Of a stretch of DNA of 64,000 bases, positions 22,690-34,600 are shown one piece after another. The notes beneath the pieces are model-generated. The model had not been told where the DNA came from. It worked only from the letters and a program-made list of their open reading frames with translations, and made no database searches. Source of the stretch: Bryoerythrophyllum caledonicum. Lineage: Eukaryota > Streptophyta > Bryopsida > Pottiales > Pottiaceae. Each line of letters begins with the position of its first letter. The first letter of the stretch is position 1. The translations under genes and the position numbers were made by a program. The stretch covers positions 17,004,028 to 17,068,027 of the forward strand of contig OZ020519.1 in NCBI GenBank assembly GCA_963971425.1, read 5' to 3'.

Positions 22690-22930
22690 ATGGTTGATAA
22701 AAGTGAATTTCAAGTTGAATTGACGTCAAAATGACATCACCATGACATGTGACAAAACACATATTCTAATGATGTAACATTCACGTTGCAATGGCATAAA
22801 ATTTCATCGAAATGACATAAATCAACATGAGTTAGAATGACATTAACATAAAACAAATATGACATGACATAGATAGTAGTGAGAATGACATGGAAATTAT
22901 ATTAGAATTACATCAATATAACATGCTCCA
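22690..22930 (+). repeat. ATGACAT motif cluster
   Basis: ATGACAT or ATGACATG recurs at least seven times in 240 bp, with variable spacing of about 20-40 bp. It is mirrored in the right arm as ATGTCAT (about 32,820-33,060). It is a degenerate tandem repeat or a cluster of sites with an ATF/AP1-like core. Confidence 0.5.
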
Positions 22931-23194
22931 AATAATAACAAAGTATCAAGATAGCATCAAATCAATGTTGACTAGACATTTTGTCCACCTAATATCATAA
23001 TAATAAGTGCACAAATAACATTATCTTATTGCTAGTTAAATGTATGAATAATGTGTGCGTTATGAGATTGTTGGTCTTTTTGATATCAAGTCGATAACAA
23101 GATGACTGATTTTAATTTTACTGATGTGAGAGCACATAGAAAATTTGATTTTCTTTGGGACAAACTTCATGGTTCTCCATCCCTAAATGAAAAA

Positions 23195-24115
23195 AGTCTT
23201 AAGGTGGGTTTCTGCAAATCTCGGGCACGTTCCCATAGTTGCAGCTTATATAAAAGATTCTTGAATTTTTTTACAAAGATGCAAGAAGACAGGAGGTGCA
23301 TGGGAATCTAATTTTTATTCTCATTGGAGCTATGAAAAAAAAGTCGTGCCATCTCAAATAAAAACTTCCCAAGTGCGGGCAAGTCGGGCAACTCCAAAAA
23401 CTTTCACTAGGACATTGTATTCAATGTGAGGTTTTCAATACTAGAAAGTGATATAATTTCCTTTCATATTGTCAAAAAAATTCTTGTCTGTGGTGAAAAA
23501 TAGCATATCAACCCAAGTCAAACATTTTCACACATTGTCACGTTTTGTTGGGCAAGGGACCAAAGAAACTTCTTCTTGTCCACATTAAACTTAGAGATCT
23601 TCATTTTTTCAACTTCTCATTTTTTCCAAAACAACTTATGGTGGCTACCTTCTTATTAACCATTTGGATTATCATTCTAACACATATTAGATTCATAAGA
23701 AAACAAAACGTGAATTGGCACTTTTTGAACCTCCTCTCCTTGTACAATTTTTACAAAATATGCTACATCCCTTTTCTATCTCTACAAATTGGTGTACAAG
23801 GAACTAATATCATGCTTAACATGATGGTAATGAATTTAGGCCATGAATAGTGCAAAAACATGACACCAAGTGAAGTCAAAGTTTGCCAATCCACTCAATG
23901 CAAATAGACCACTTTCTCAACTTCAAACACTGTAATCTTTCAATTAGTATGGTCAAAGTTGATGGAATCTTGTGAGTATGTTACTCAATGGGTCTTAATT
24001 GAGAACCTACAGTTTTGAACTAGAAATAAACGTTTTTGTTTCCTTAGTTACTCATTGCCATAGAGTCAACAGTTTCGAAGTGTTTTTGGTGTGAAATTTG
24101 CAAGGGTATTTGGGG
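23195..24115 (+). repeat. Dispersed repeat family, copy 2 (inside left arm)
   Basis: The homologue of 20,740-21,560 and of 8165-8355 at its start. Its 3' end (GTGTGAAATTTGCAAGGGTA then TTTGGGG) coincides with the inner end of the inverted-duplication arm, so the arm boundary may be the natural end of this repeat. Confidence 0.65.
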
Positions 24116-26344
24116 GTTTACGTAGACATAATGAGAGGTCGTGTAGTGGGCTCTATAAGGGTTTATACAGGTTTGGATGGTGTCAAAATATAAGAGTTCC
24201 CTTTGGATTTTTCGATGTAGATTTGCATTAGTAGATGCATGGTGGAAGTACACTGATTTTCTTTCAAGTTTGGCTTTGAAGGAAAATGATTTGCCATCTA
24301 GATCAGTTTTTGGAAAGGGTAACTACAACGGTTGTGGTTCTAGAAAGTGGTGAATATTTCTACTTTGAAGTTCAGCAAGGCATTATTTTAAGGTGGGCAT
24401 CAGTGATTTAAAGTTAGTAGCAAGCCTCATTGTCTTATTGGAAAACGTGTAGAAAATAATGTCTTTACTTCATTAATTTATTGTTCTTGTAATAGTAGAG
24501 GTCATATCGATGTCATCCACCATTCGAATTTAATATCTAATGATCATTTTTTGAGCTAATGATCTAATGATCATCTATAGAAATTGAAATAGGTTTCGAA
24601 ATTAATGATTACTTTCTATATTCCTAGTCTTTGCAAAGTCCATTTCTCTTTCACCAAACACTTCCATTTCTTGTAAATTATGGCATGCAATGACCTAACA
24701 CAAGTTTGAACCTAGATCCATAAAACTCATGCAATGTGTCATAAAATATGCCATTATCTTGAGTCAAAGTATTTTGACCTTATCTTTGTACGGAAGAAAA
24801 AAACTGTACTTTTCTGTTTGCCATGTCATCTTGTAGCAGTCAACTTGAAGATCCCAAGGCGAGAAAATCCAAGTTTTGTTTCCCATTGGAACAGGGAGGC
24901 AATTTATTGTAAGAGAATGTGTAAACAAAACAAATAGCACTATCTCAAACTTGTTGCCATATTCCATCCATTCCAATAGGGAGGCAATTTATTGCAACAG
25001 AATGTGTAAGTGGGTGTGTGAATTGGAATCATTTTCTTTTCGTGGCAAGGTAAAGGGCAAATAGAAATGAGAAAGGAACAGGTTGGGAAGTTGCCTGGTT
25101 TGCAAAGAATGTGAGTCAGCCGAGAACCATCCGAGAGTCATCACAACACAACTCATGGTATGATGGGAAGCCAAAAATTGTTATGAACCATGTTCCTACT
25201 GGACAAGAGAGCGTTTCTTTTATAAGTAGAGGGAAAAATGGTTCGGGGAGAATTTGGGCTTAATCCCTAGAGGACCAAGTGTCACAAAATGGCAAATTGA
25301 AGGTTTGGTCAGGTTACTTTGGTGTCAGTTTCTCTTTGGTGGTCTTGCCTTGAAAGTCAAACAAGGGCCGGTTGGTTTTGGGTCATGCATGTGTTGATTA
25401 TCCATGGCATGTATTCTCTCTTGTACTCACTGCTACTTCTTGGCATTGGGCAAAGGAGGGCACCATATCTCACCTACTAAACAATACAATTATGGGCTCT
25501 AGTGGATTTTGAGCTTCTAAATTCCATATCAATTTGCCACCTTTGAGATTAAATTTGAAAAATTGTTTGTTGAGTTTCATTCCTAGTTCTGCATCTTTCT
25601 ACATAATTTTTTTTACATACCATGTCATTTGAGACCCCAACTAGCTTAAGTGATCAAAATTGGGTACTTCCACCTTAGATGTCAGAATGTGGGAGGTAGA
25701 TTCTTCTCACATATTGTTTGAGTGAAAAATTTGATCGGAGTGTGTTTTCATTTGATTCATAAGAGCTTCTCTTTTCACCACCTATGTGTGGTGCAATCCG
25801 CTCATTAAGGGCCTCTTACCTTGGAGTATGATATCACTGGCAGCACATATTGTACCCTAGGGTCAAATTCTGCACTCTTGTGCCGAATAATTCTTTACTT
25901 CTAAAAATAGAGGTTGGGTAAAATTCTAAAATAGTATATTCTTCAAAATAATTTTTCACCGTGTTAAAATTTTGATGTATACAAAGTAAATTTTCCAAAA
26001 AATCTAGTAGCTATTTCTAGAATTATTCAAAGTCGAATCTGACCCTAGGATATGGCATGCCTTTGATCGACTTCATCTGGATGGAGCTGGTTGGAAGGAA
26101 AGTACTTTTTAGTCCCTCTTCAATTCCATGACTATGAATGTCACTTGACTACCATGGGGGATGTGTTCATACATTAACTCCTAAAGGTCCATTTCTCCTT
26201 GGGGAGGCGTTTTTGAATTTTGAACAAGTTCCTAAAATTCAAAAAAATATCCCTTTTCAACTGAAGTTTTCATACTAGATTGTCCCCGTTAAGAGCTTGT
26301 GGAGAATTTTTTATTTTATTTTTTCAATTCATGGTGTAAAAGTT
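24116..26344. other. Left part of the spacer between the arms; no gene seen
   Basis: AT-rich sequence without supported coding. It holds a short direct duplication: AGGGAGGCAATTTATTGTAA with AGAATGTGTAA at 24,893-24,930, and again (AGGGAGGCAATTTATTGCAA, AGAATGTGTAA) at 24,978-25,010. Confidence 0.5.
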
Positions 26345-26720
26345 AATACTCTTCAATGTAAAAAAATGAGGACGCCGGGCAGCTCCAAATTTATTGCTAG
26401 AAGTTTCATTTGACATTGAGATTTTTCATACACATAGAGAATATTACCTTCTTCGAAAATGTCAAAAAAAATTCTTGTCTTTAGTGTAAAATAACATTTT
26501 AACCCAAGTCAAATATTTTTACATTGTCAGAAAAAGGGGGGGGGATTTACACTTCAAATCTTATAATCTTCATATCCGTATGGTGGATGCAATAAAAAAT
26601 ATGGCATTTTAAATAGAAGTATGTTTTAAGATATTACCGTTAAAAGTCCAAAGTTCTACTTTAAAATGTAAATTTCAAGCCTCTTTTTAACAGTGGCAAT
26701 TTTAGAGCAAAATTGGTCGT
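26345..26720 (+). repeat. Dispersed repeat family, partial copy 3 (in the spacer)
   Basis: Matches the arm repeats in order: GCCGGGCAGCTCCAAATTTA, ATGTCAAAAAAAATTCTTGT, CTTTAGTG, AACCCAAGTCAAATATTTTT, then ATAATCTTCATATCCGTATG-type sequence. It is more diverged than the arm copies. Confidence 0.55.
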
Positions 26721-27337
26721 GGTCCTTTAGGGATTAAGAATTGTTTTGTAGTTGGACCTATGGATCCTCTAGAGAAAGGGGAACATAAAAGAAGATTGGA
26801 AAATCAACGGTTGGTCGTTGCCGCCTCTGTGGAACTCCGTTCCCACATGGTGCCGGAAGTTAACCTTAAATTCCGGCCAAAACAAAAAAATTAGTTAAGT
26901 AGTTACGATGGTTTGAGCTAAGATACAGCCTATAGCCTTGATGTAGGAATAAAGTCGGATGAGCCTGACTGCAAATCCTAATTAAGCCTAAAACTGTCAA
27001 AAGCGGAACCGGAGCAGTTACAGGAATTCCGGATCAGTTCAGTTATCCGAAACTATCCCCGTCAACCGTCATCATGATGCCGTACTAACGGCCAGACTAC
27101 TTAAGGCTGGGGTTTGGTGGGATACTCTTTCTTCTCACTTCGTCTTCCCGTGTCTAGGTTTTCTCACTTTCTTTCGCTCTCGCTCCCTCTCTCACTCTTA
27201 CGGTTTTCCGAACGGCTTGCCGTCAGGGTTGGAAACTTAGACAGTTAGAACGGACGTGCGTCCGTTAGGGAGGGTTTTTGTGAGGTTGGTGCGTGCAGGG
27301 ACAACCTCGAGAGACTGTGAGGTGATAGGCAGGTCTC

Positions 27338-28351
27338 ATGAAGTCTGTGCCGATGGCAAAGAAGAAGAAGATGGATAGAGATGGGCGCGGCCGGAGAGAT
27401 GAGGAGCCGGCAGTTGCACTGCCGCCCTTAACCCGCGTTCTCTCGGAAATACCAGAAGACCCGGACGAACTCAGCATACTGAAGAATAGTCTGAAGTATA
27501 TGGGTTGTGAGGGTTTGCTCAAGGTTCCGTGGGGCATCCGGGAGGAAGTCTACGTCCGGGAACTTGTCGAGACGCCGAACAAGAAGTACAAGGGGTTGAT
27601 GAGGGCCCATCCGGAAGTCTGGGGAGTCCCGGAGTGGTCTCAAGCCTGTGACTTCCGAGCCGGCCGCACCAAAGTGGTGGAAAGGCGGGACGAGTTTCTG
27701 GCGGAGGAATTCAAAGGACCAGCGGACCCGAAGGATGGCTACAACCTCCAAGACCTTCGGCATCTGGATGCCCAGCTCGTGCTAGGGTATTTAAACCCTA
27801 TCTTCCATCCAGAAAAGCTGAGACGAGTGGTGGCGAAGTGGGCCTGCACTTTCTTCGGAGCACTCCGGGGGAAGATCGTCGTCGACTGGGGAACATTGAT
27901 GACCGACCTGATCAACCGGCTTGTAGCCAATCTCCAGAAGGTGAAGAAATCAGCAACACCTCTGGCCTCGTATGTGGTACACCTTTATGCTCACCACCAG
28001 CAGCTAACCCAGACGGAAATCCGGAAGTACGACGAAGTCGAAAACTTCCAGAGGTATGGAGGGGACGAGTCGGAGGAAGAGGAGTCCGGAGGGAAGGAGA
28101 TTGTGCCGGAAGCAGCAACCACAGGCACTCCGGAAGGCCGGAAGGCTCCAAAGAGACCTCGGAGGAAGGAGCCCGAGGCGGAGAGTCCAGGCATCCGTAG
28201 CTCCTCCGCATCATCCGAAGAAGATGAGTCCGGACCTTCAGGAGGGACCAGCCGAAAGAGGAGAAAGGTCGACAAGGATGACTCCAAGGGGCAGCTCAAA
28301 CAAGCGGATGAGCTCACCCGTGAGATCGGCTGGAGGGTTGGCCTCCTTTAG
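27338..28351 (+). CDS. Unidentified charged protein (337 aa), plant-mobile-domain-like flavour
   Basis: The frame opens at an ATG at 27,338 (a second Met follows at residue 6) and ends at 28,351. I do not recognise the family. The N-terminus is basic (MAKKKKMDRDGRGRRDEE). Residues about 40-240 form a globular region with LKYMGCEGLLKVPWG, HPEVWGVPEWSQ and WGTLMTDLINRLVANLQK. The last 100 residues are acidic/basic and Ser-rich with likely nuclear localisation signals (KAPKRPRRK, SRKRRKVDK). The globular part resembles proteins carried in plant repeat elements and plant-mobile-domain relatives, but this is an impression, not a match. GC-rich codon choice differs from the AT-rich surroundings. 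The locus as a whole appears interrupted, with about two breaks before the coiled-coil segment that follows. Confidence 0.45.
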   Translation: MKSVPMAKKKKMDRDGRGRRDEEPAVALPPLTRVLSEIPEDPDELSILKNSLKYMGCEGLLKVPWGIREEVYVRELVETPNKKYKGLMRAHPEVWGVPEWSQACDFRAGRTKVVERRDEFLAEEFKGPADPKDGYNLQDLRHLDAQLVLGYLNPIFHPEKLRRVVAKWACTFFGALRGKIVVDWGTLMTDLINRLVANLQKVKKSATPLASYVVHLYAHHQQLTQTEIRKYDEVENFQRYGGDESEEEESGGKEIVPEAATTGTPEGRKAPKRPRRKEPEAESPGIRSSSASSEEDESGPSGGTSRKRRKVDKDDSKGQLKQADELTREIGWRVGLL

Positions 28352-28435
28352 GAGACCAATTTCGTCATCACCACCAGCGTGGACTAGATCTTCTGGAGTC
28401 TGGACGTCGACTGGCTGGAGGACGCCACCAAAAGG

Positions 28436-28765
28436 ATGGAGGAACTCCGGAACCGGGAGACGGACTCAAAGGCGCTGCATATTCAAATCTCCACCATGTA
28501 CAAGGCTAGTACGGAGATGGAGAAGAAGGTGAAGCATTACGAAGCCGAAGTAGCCCTGGCGGTGACGGCCCGGAAGCTGGCCGAGGCGAAGGCCAATGCT
28601 TCCGCAGCCGCCTTGACGGAGGTCCGGGCGGCCCTGGAATTCCCGGTGGACGTGGTCAACCGGAGCCGACTCTTCACCGAAGTGGTGGAGAAAAAGGAGA
28701 AGGTCACCAGGGCCAACATCATCCGGTTCCTCCTAGTCCAGGCGGAGAAGATGGGCCGGACCTAA
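28436..28765 (+). CDS. Coiled-coil segment downstream of the charged protein
   Basis: About 110 residues, rich in Glu, Lys and Ala with a heptad-like pattern (MEKKVKHYEAEVALAVTARK, then LAEAKANASAAALTEVRAAL). It probably belongs to the same original gene as the preceding protein. The start is not firm because no independent promoter or leader is seen. Confidence 0.35.
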   Translation: MEELRNRETDSKALHIQISTMYKASTEMEKKVKHYEAEVALAVTARKLAEAKANASAAALTEVRAALEFPVDVVNRSRLFTEVVEKKEKVTRANIIRFLLVQAEKMGRT

Positions 28766-30600
28766 GATGCGTCTGCTAGATCCTCCGGTAGAAGGCGACC
28801 TCCTAGCTGCACCAAGGTCCGTGTCCCGAAGATTAGCGCCCAGACCAAGGAGTCCGTTCGGAAGCTACAGAGACTTGGTTCTGGAGACCAGGTCAGCTTC
28901 CGCGACGGAAACACCAGCACCTCCGGTCCCGGAAGGATCACCGGAATAGCCCCCTCTACCGCCTGACACCAGGACTCCGGTGGTTGTTGTTCCTCCAGCG
29001 ACCGGACCATCGACCCGGAAGACCGACCTTTCGCCTGCAACGTCAAAGAAGGCGAAGGGCAAGCAACGCGCTCCGGTGGAGATCTCCCCCTCCCGCCGGA
29101 GTGGGAGAAATCGGGGCCTAGGAGCTCCGACTTAGGTTTGTTAGGCTTTGGATTTCCTTTTCTTACTTTCTTGGGCTTAGATTCCGGATCAACATCGATT
29201 AACGAAGGGGCCCCATGTGCACCCGGCTGCTGACGGAATCAACTGCCCATTTTGATAGTTAGAATAGGAATTCCGGAGACGGAACTGTTCCGTGATTTAT
29301 GGATCTGAGATCCGATCTGGAACTCTTCCGGATTTCTCGGATCTTTTAGATAAGATCTAGCGGAGTTCCTGTAGATGGCTAGGAGGAAAGCTAAGTTTAG
29401 ACAAAACTTGGTTCGTACTTAGTAGTGAGGTTTTGGGCAAAAACCTTTCATCTTGTCTTCTCACTTAGAAATACACATTACCCTTTTGAACTAATCTTGC
29501 TATCTTGTGCTTGTGGGTGGTGTGTAGAACTTCGTGAGTGTCAGATCCGTTCTTGTGGGTATGATTGTGTGAGTATTTCTTCCGGAATAGTGTAACTCAA
29601 CTGTTTTGCCGGAGGGGATGCTATCTAGGTCGGTGCTAGGAGATCGCCTGGGAGAGCTGGAGAGAGCTATTGCAGAGGTGTTCCTGGTAGTCTCCAGGGT
29701 CCGGAAGTAGCCAGGAGGGGAAGAGATGAACTGCAAAGGTGTTCCTGGTAATCTCTAATTCACGGAAGAATCTGTGTTAAACTGGACTCCGATCAACGCC
29801 GGAGTTTTCCGCTAAGATAAGAAAAAGCCTGACACCAATATCTGAACGGAATAACCATAGTGAACGGGGAGCCTCTGTTCCGGAGAATTGCAACCGTACC
29901 CACCGGAATGTCGTTGTAGTCGGGACTTGTCTTTGTGTGACCGCATCCGGAAGGCCTTCCGAATGTCGTGAGAGTCTACGTCTGGCATCAGCAATCAAAT
30001 CACCAGTTAGCCGAATAGGGAGAGTGGTGTTCGGTCACTATAAGTTCCGGACAGTGGGTGCTTAGCCACTTAAAGTCACAGGGCAGTGGGAAATCTAGCC
30101 ACTTACACAAAACAGGATCACCAGACTCCGGCCACTCGCTTGAAAACTCCAGGAGACTCTCTGAGGAGGAACAGAGATAAATCAAACTTCCCTTCCACGT
30201 TCCGGAAATTATATTTCGGACACGGTTGTGCAACATCCGGCTTCGGAAGGATCCGGATCCAACCTACGTAAGTATAGACAATAGCTAACTCGTAAACAAA
30301 TTGTTGTGATAAGTTTAGTAAGCCGGAGTATTTGGAAAATAACATTAGGTCTTCGTGGGAACGAAACCGGAGCGGTTACTTTGGAAAGCACTTAGTGACG
30401 ATTGGGTGCATTCTGGAGGGATACTATCTCTACGAAGTGCAACAGCCTCTCGGAGAAGGAAGTGACAAATTGTCGTGATAAAGTGACATGGTTCTAGAAT
30501 AGTAGTAGAAGTACAAATTGAAAGCATGTGGAACAAAGAGAGGAACATAAGGATTGAGGATCCACTTTGCAATAATCTTAGTAAACTTCAACCGTTCGGA

Positions 30601-31633
30601 TTGTAAGGTACATCACTTGGAAGGGTGCAAATTACTATGTTTTCTTCTTCTTTTCGCAAATATAGTGAACGTAATTTCACTCAAAAGAAATTTATGATTT
30701 TTACTATATATTGCATACTACTTGTTAGAGGTTATGTTTCAGCTAATCTTGGGACTTTCCATGCCAAATTCACAAGTAATGGAGGGGCTAAGGATAAAGG
30801 AACTGGTCTTGCAATATGAAACACAACCATTTCCTAAGCATAGCAATTTGAATTTGCACTAAGGTAGAGGACTAGTGGATCTAAAATCTAAAAGGTAGAT
30901 GAAATCATCATCTTGTATTTTATTGAGAAACATTTCTTTTGCAAGAAGATGATATTCTTAGATTCTATGCAATTTTAGGCAACAATAATTAAGGTTGCAA
31001 CAAAACTTTAATCATTGTTCCATGCCTCAAATAAATAAACTATTCAACTCCAATGTAGTACAATTGAGGTATATGGTATCTTGCACAACAACCTAGGAGT
31101 CAAGCATTTGGTGTTCAAACTCCAACAACTTATTTTCAATAAATCCAATGAAAAAGAAAAAGAAAACATCTCTACAATGAGAACTCATATATCTATATTT
31201 AATTATATACCCAAAGAGAGTCTTGCAAAATATCAATTTTGAGAACTTGCCCAAACTCGAAGTGTACCTTGTGGGTACAAATAGTCCCATAGGGATTAGG
31301 TCAAATTGTGGCATCATACATTTATCACATTCAATTAAAAGGCAAAAGTATCACAACTCTTAGTTTTACAAAAACATGTATTAGGCACCACAAACACAAA
31401 CACCAAAGGGACAGCTGCACTTTGATATTATCATAGGAGTTTGAGCAAATTTCATTCAATAAAGTGGTACGATAACGACCAAACAGTGGTCAAAGTCCAC
31501 CAAAGTGCCATCTCGAACAGTCGATCAGAACATAAGAAAAGGAACCAGCACCACATTTAGAAGCTTTGAAAATCACTTTTCTTGAATACAGTGACATATC
31601 CCCAACGCAAATATAAAGACAGGTTTGACTTAA
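30601..31633. other. Right part of the spacer; no gene seen
   Basis: AT-rich sequence without supported coding, RNA gene or clear repeat. Confidence 0.4.
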
Positions 31634-34600
31634 CCCCAAATACCCTTGCAAATTTCACACCAAAAACACTTCGAAACTGTTGACTCTATGGCAATGAGTA
31701 ACTAAGGAAACAAAAACGTTTATTTCTAGTTCAAAACTGTAGGTTCTCAATTAAGACCCATTGAGTAACATACTCACAAGATTCCATCAACTTTGACCAT
31801 ACTAATTGAAAGATTACAGTGTTTGAAGTTGAGAAAGTGGTCTATTTGCATTGAGTGGATTGGCAAACTTTGACTTCACTTGGTGTCATGTTTTTGCACT
31901 ATTCATGGCCTAAATTCATTACCATCATGTTAAGCATGATATTAGTTCCTTGTACACCAATTTGTAGAGATAGAAAAGGGATGTAGCATATTTTGTAAAA
32001 ATTGTACAAGGAGAGGAGGTTCAAAAAGTGCCAATTCACGTTTTGTTTTCTTATGAATCTAATATGTGTTAGAATGATAATCCAAATGGTTAATAAGAAG
32101 GTAGCCACCATAAGTTGTTTTGGAAAAAATGAGAAGTTGAAAAAATGAAGATCTCTAAGTTTAATGTGGACAAGAAGAAGTTTCTTTGGTCCCTTGCCCA
32201 ACAAAACGTGACAATGTGTGAAAATGTTTGACTTGGGTTGATATGCTATTTTTCACCACAGACAAGAATTTTTTTGACAATATGAAAGGAAATTATATCA
32301 CTTTCTAGTATTGAAAACCTCACATTGAATACAATGTCCTAGTGAAAGTTTTTGGAGTTGCCCGACTTGCCCGCACTTGGGAAGTTTTTATTTGAGATGG
32401 CACGACTTTTTTTTCATAGCTCCAATGAGAATAAAAATTAGATTCCCATGCACCTCCTGTCTTCTTGCATCTTTGTAAAAAAATTCAAGAATCTTTTATA
32501 TAAGCTGCAACTATGGGAACGTGCCCGAGATTTGCAGAAACCCACCTTAAGACTTTTTTCATTTAGGGATGGAGAACCATGAAGTTTGTCCCAAAGAAAA
32601 TCAAATTTTCTATGTGCTCTCACATCAGTAAAATTAAAATCAGTCATCTTGTTATCGACTTGATATCAAAAAGACCAACAATCTCATAACGCACACATTA
32701 TTCATACATTTAACTAGCAATAAGATAATGTTATTTGTGCACTTATTATTATGATATTAGGTGGACAAAATGTCTAGTCAACATTGATTTGATGCTATCT
32801 TGATACTTTGTTATTATTTGGAGCATGTTATATTGATGTAATTCTAATATAATTTCCATGTCATTCTCACTACTATCTATGTCATGTCATATTTGTTTTA
32901 TGTTAATGTCATTCTAACTCATGTTGATTTATGTCATTTCGATGAAATTTTATGCCATTGCAACGTGAATGTTACATCATTAGAATATGTGTTTTGTCAC
33001 ATGTCATGGTGATGTCATTTTGACGTCAATTCAACTTGAAATTCACTTTTATCAACCATTTCTTATATGTAAACTAATTGTCATTAAAACATGTAATATT
33101 TTCATGTCAAACAAATACTTAACTGCTATACTGTAACAAAAAATTGAAAAGAAGAGTTTTCAGTTAAAACAAGGTATGAGATAGGATCTGATTTGAAAAT
33201 ATAAACTGTCATCTTAAGGAAAAAAAGAAAAAAAAGATTTGATAATGACATCTTGAGTCATATGGATACAGTGACCAAGGTGGGATCCACCAAATCATAA
33301 CTACAAGCATGGACTCATATATGCAATAAGAAAGATAACTCAAGATATTGTAATAAATACGTACGGTGGGTCCCATGTGGGGCCCACATACTATTTATAT
33401 CCGGTAGATCTTCACACACCAATGATCATACTTCCATTGTTGGAATTTTGATCCTCAAAGCATCCATGTGGTGGGACCCACCGTAGCATACTTCACCTTT
33501 GCTCCAAAGTCATCAAATATTCCATTCGGGTATAAGTTATGATGGTACGAAGTTATGGGAAAAAGTAGTTAATATGAGCTTTGTGTGGGCCCCACATGTT
33601 GTCGTGATGGAATATCTTGATTCTATTTTTATCATCCAATTCGACCTTCTAAAAGTGAATTAGATAAGTCTAACATTCAAATAATGGATTATAGGATTTT
33701 GTAAAGTGAACAATATTAAATATGGATTCAATTTGGAGTATTATAATATTATTCTATTTTGGAACAATATTATATGGATTCAATTTGGAAGTATATAAGG
33801 ATCCAAGCTAACCTCGAGGATTCATTTGGTAGAAGAGTGTTTTGCTTCATAGGATTTCCGCATAGACTTGAAGGTCGTTTTTTTTTTTTTTTGAAGCGGT
33901 GGATGAAACGATGCGGCGGTTGATTGGCGTCCCGCGATCTTTGGGTTTTTTCGATCAAGACATGTGCAAGGTATGTGAGCTTTCAAAGTTGCCGCGTAAT
34001 TCCTTTGCGTAGAGGAAGAGGGGTCGAGGCCTCGACCCCTCCCTTGTGTTTGTTGTATGGCCTTGTGTTGTATGGCCTTGTGTTGTATGGCAAGAGGGGT
34101 CGAGGCCTCGACCCCTCCTCTTTGTTGCATGGCAAGAGAGGTCGAGGGCCTCGACCCCTTCCCTTTGTTGCATTGATTTTTCTTAACACCTAGAGTTTCT
34201 TGACAAATTCGCACCAAACCCGCCTTAAAAATGTAGATTCTGTTGTAGGGTGTAAAGGAGAAACTCCGGGTCTTTTTTTCGAGTTTTGACCGTAGGATCT
34301 TGAACACGACTGAGTCATTAACATGCCTGCAAAATTTCACATTTTTTGACCGTACGGATCGGAAGATTATAGCGTTTGAAATGTAGGAAGATGTCATTTT
34401 CTTTATTGCTTTGAGAGGATCAGCTGACTTTGACATCACTTCTTGTTGTTTTTTTGCACTACAAAATATGTTAATCTATTACAATCATGTTGAACATGCA
34501 ATCAACTCCTTGTTCACAAAATTTTAGAGGTTGGGGAGAGTTGTAGCATTTTCAAAAAAATTGTGCAAGGAGTGGAGGTTCAAAAACTATCAATTCACGT

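Larger units (their letters stand above)
19901..24115 (+). repeat. Left arm of a 4.2-kb inverted duplication
   Basis: The reverse complement of 31634-35814. Paired coordinates sum to 55,749 all along 20,701-24,115, so there is no net insertion or deletion across 3.4 kb. One base difference is visible in the segment around 21,757 (GCGACAAC against GCGGCAAC). The arms also share an identical 15-nt A run (21,857-21,871 and its complement). Differences concentrate at 20,080-20,330, where an AT microsatellite differs by 34 bp. The similarity stops abruptly at AACATGGAATTCGC (outer) and at GGTATTTGGGG (inner). No target duplication flanks either arm. The apparent 205-aa and smaller frames inside show no domain and are not credited. 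Confidence 0.95.
26815..30600 (+). other. GC-rich island with frequent TTCCGGA motifs (possible transposon-associated block)
   Basis: Base composition rises sharply and TTCCGG/CCGGA motifs are frequent through coding and non-coding parts. The block contains the two coding segments below, a pyrimidine-rich leader (27,120-27,200) and a long 3' non-coding part (29,100-30,600). It lies wholly in the spacer of the inverted duplication. No terminal repeats were found and no reverse transcriptase is present; it may be an inserted element or a host gene of distinct composition. Confidence 0.45.

Noticed and set aside
20740-24115. The two repeat copies in the left arm as the long terminal repeats of a retroelement
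   Set aside because: They are only roughly three quarters identical by eye, and no retroelement coding, primer site or target duplication lies between or around them.
27912-28317. Long minus-strand frames opposite the charged protein
   Set aside because: They mirror the plus-strand gene's GC-rich codons and have no domain or leader of their own.
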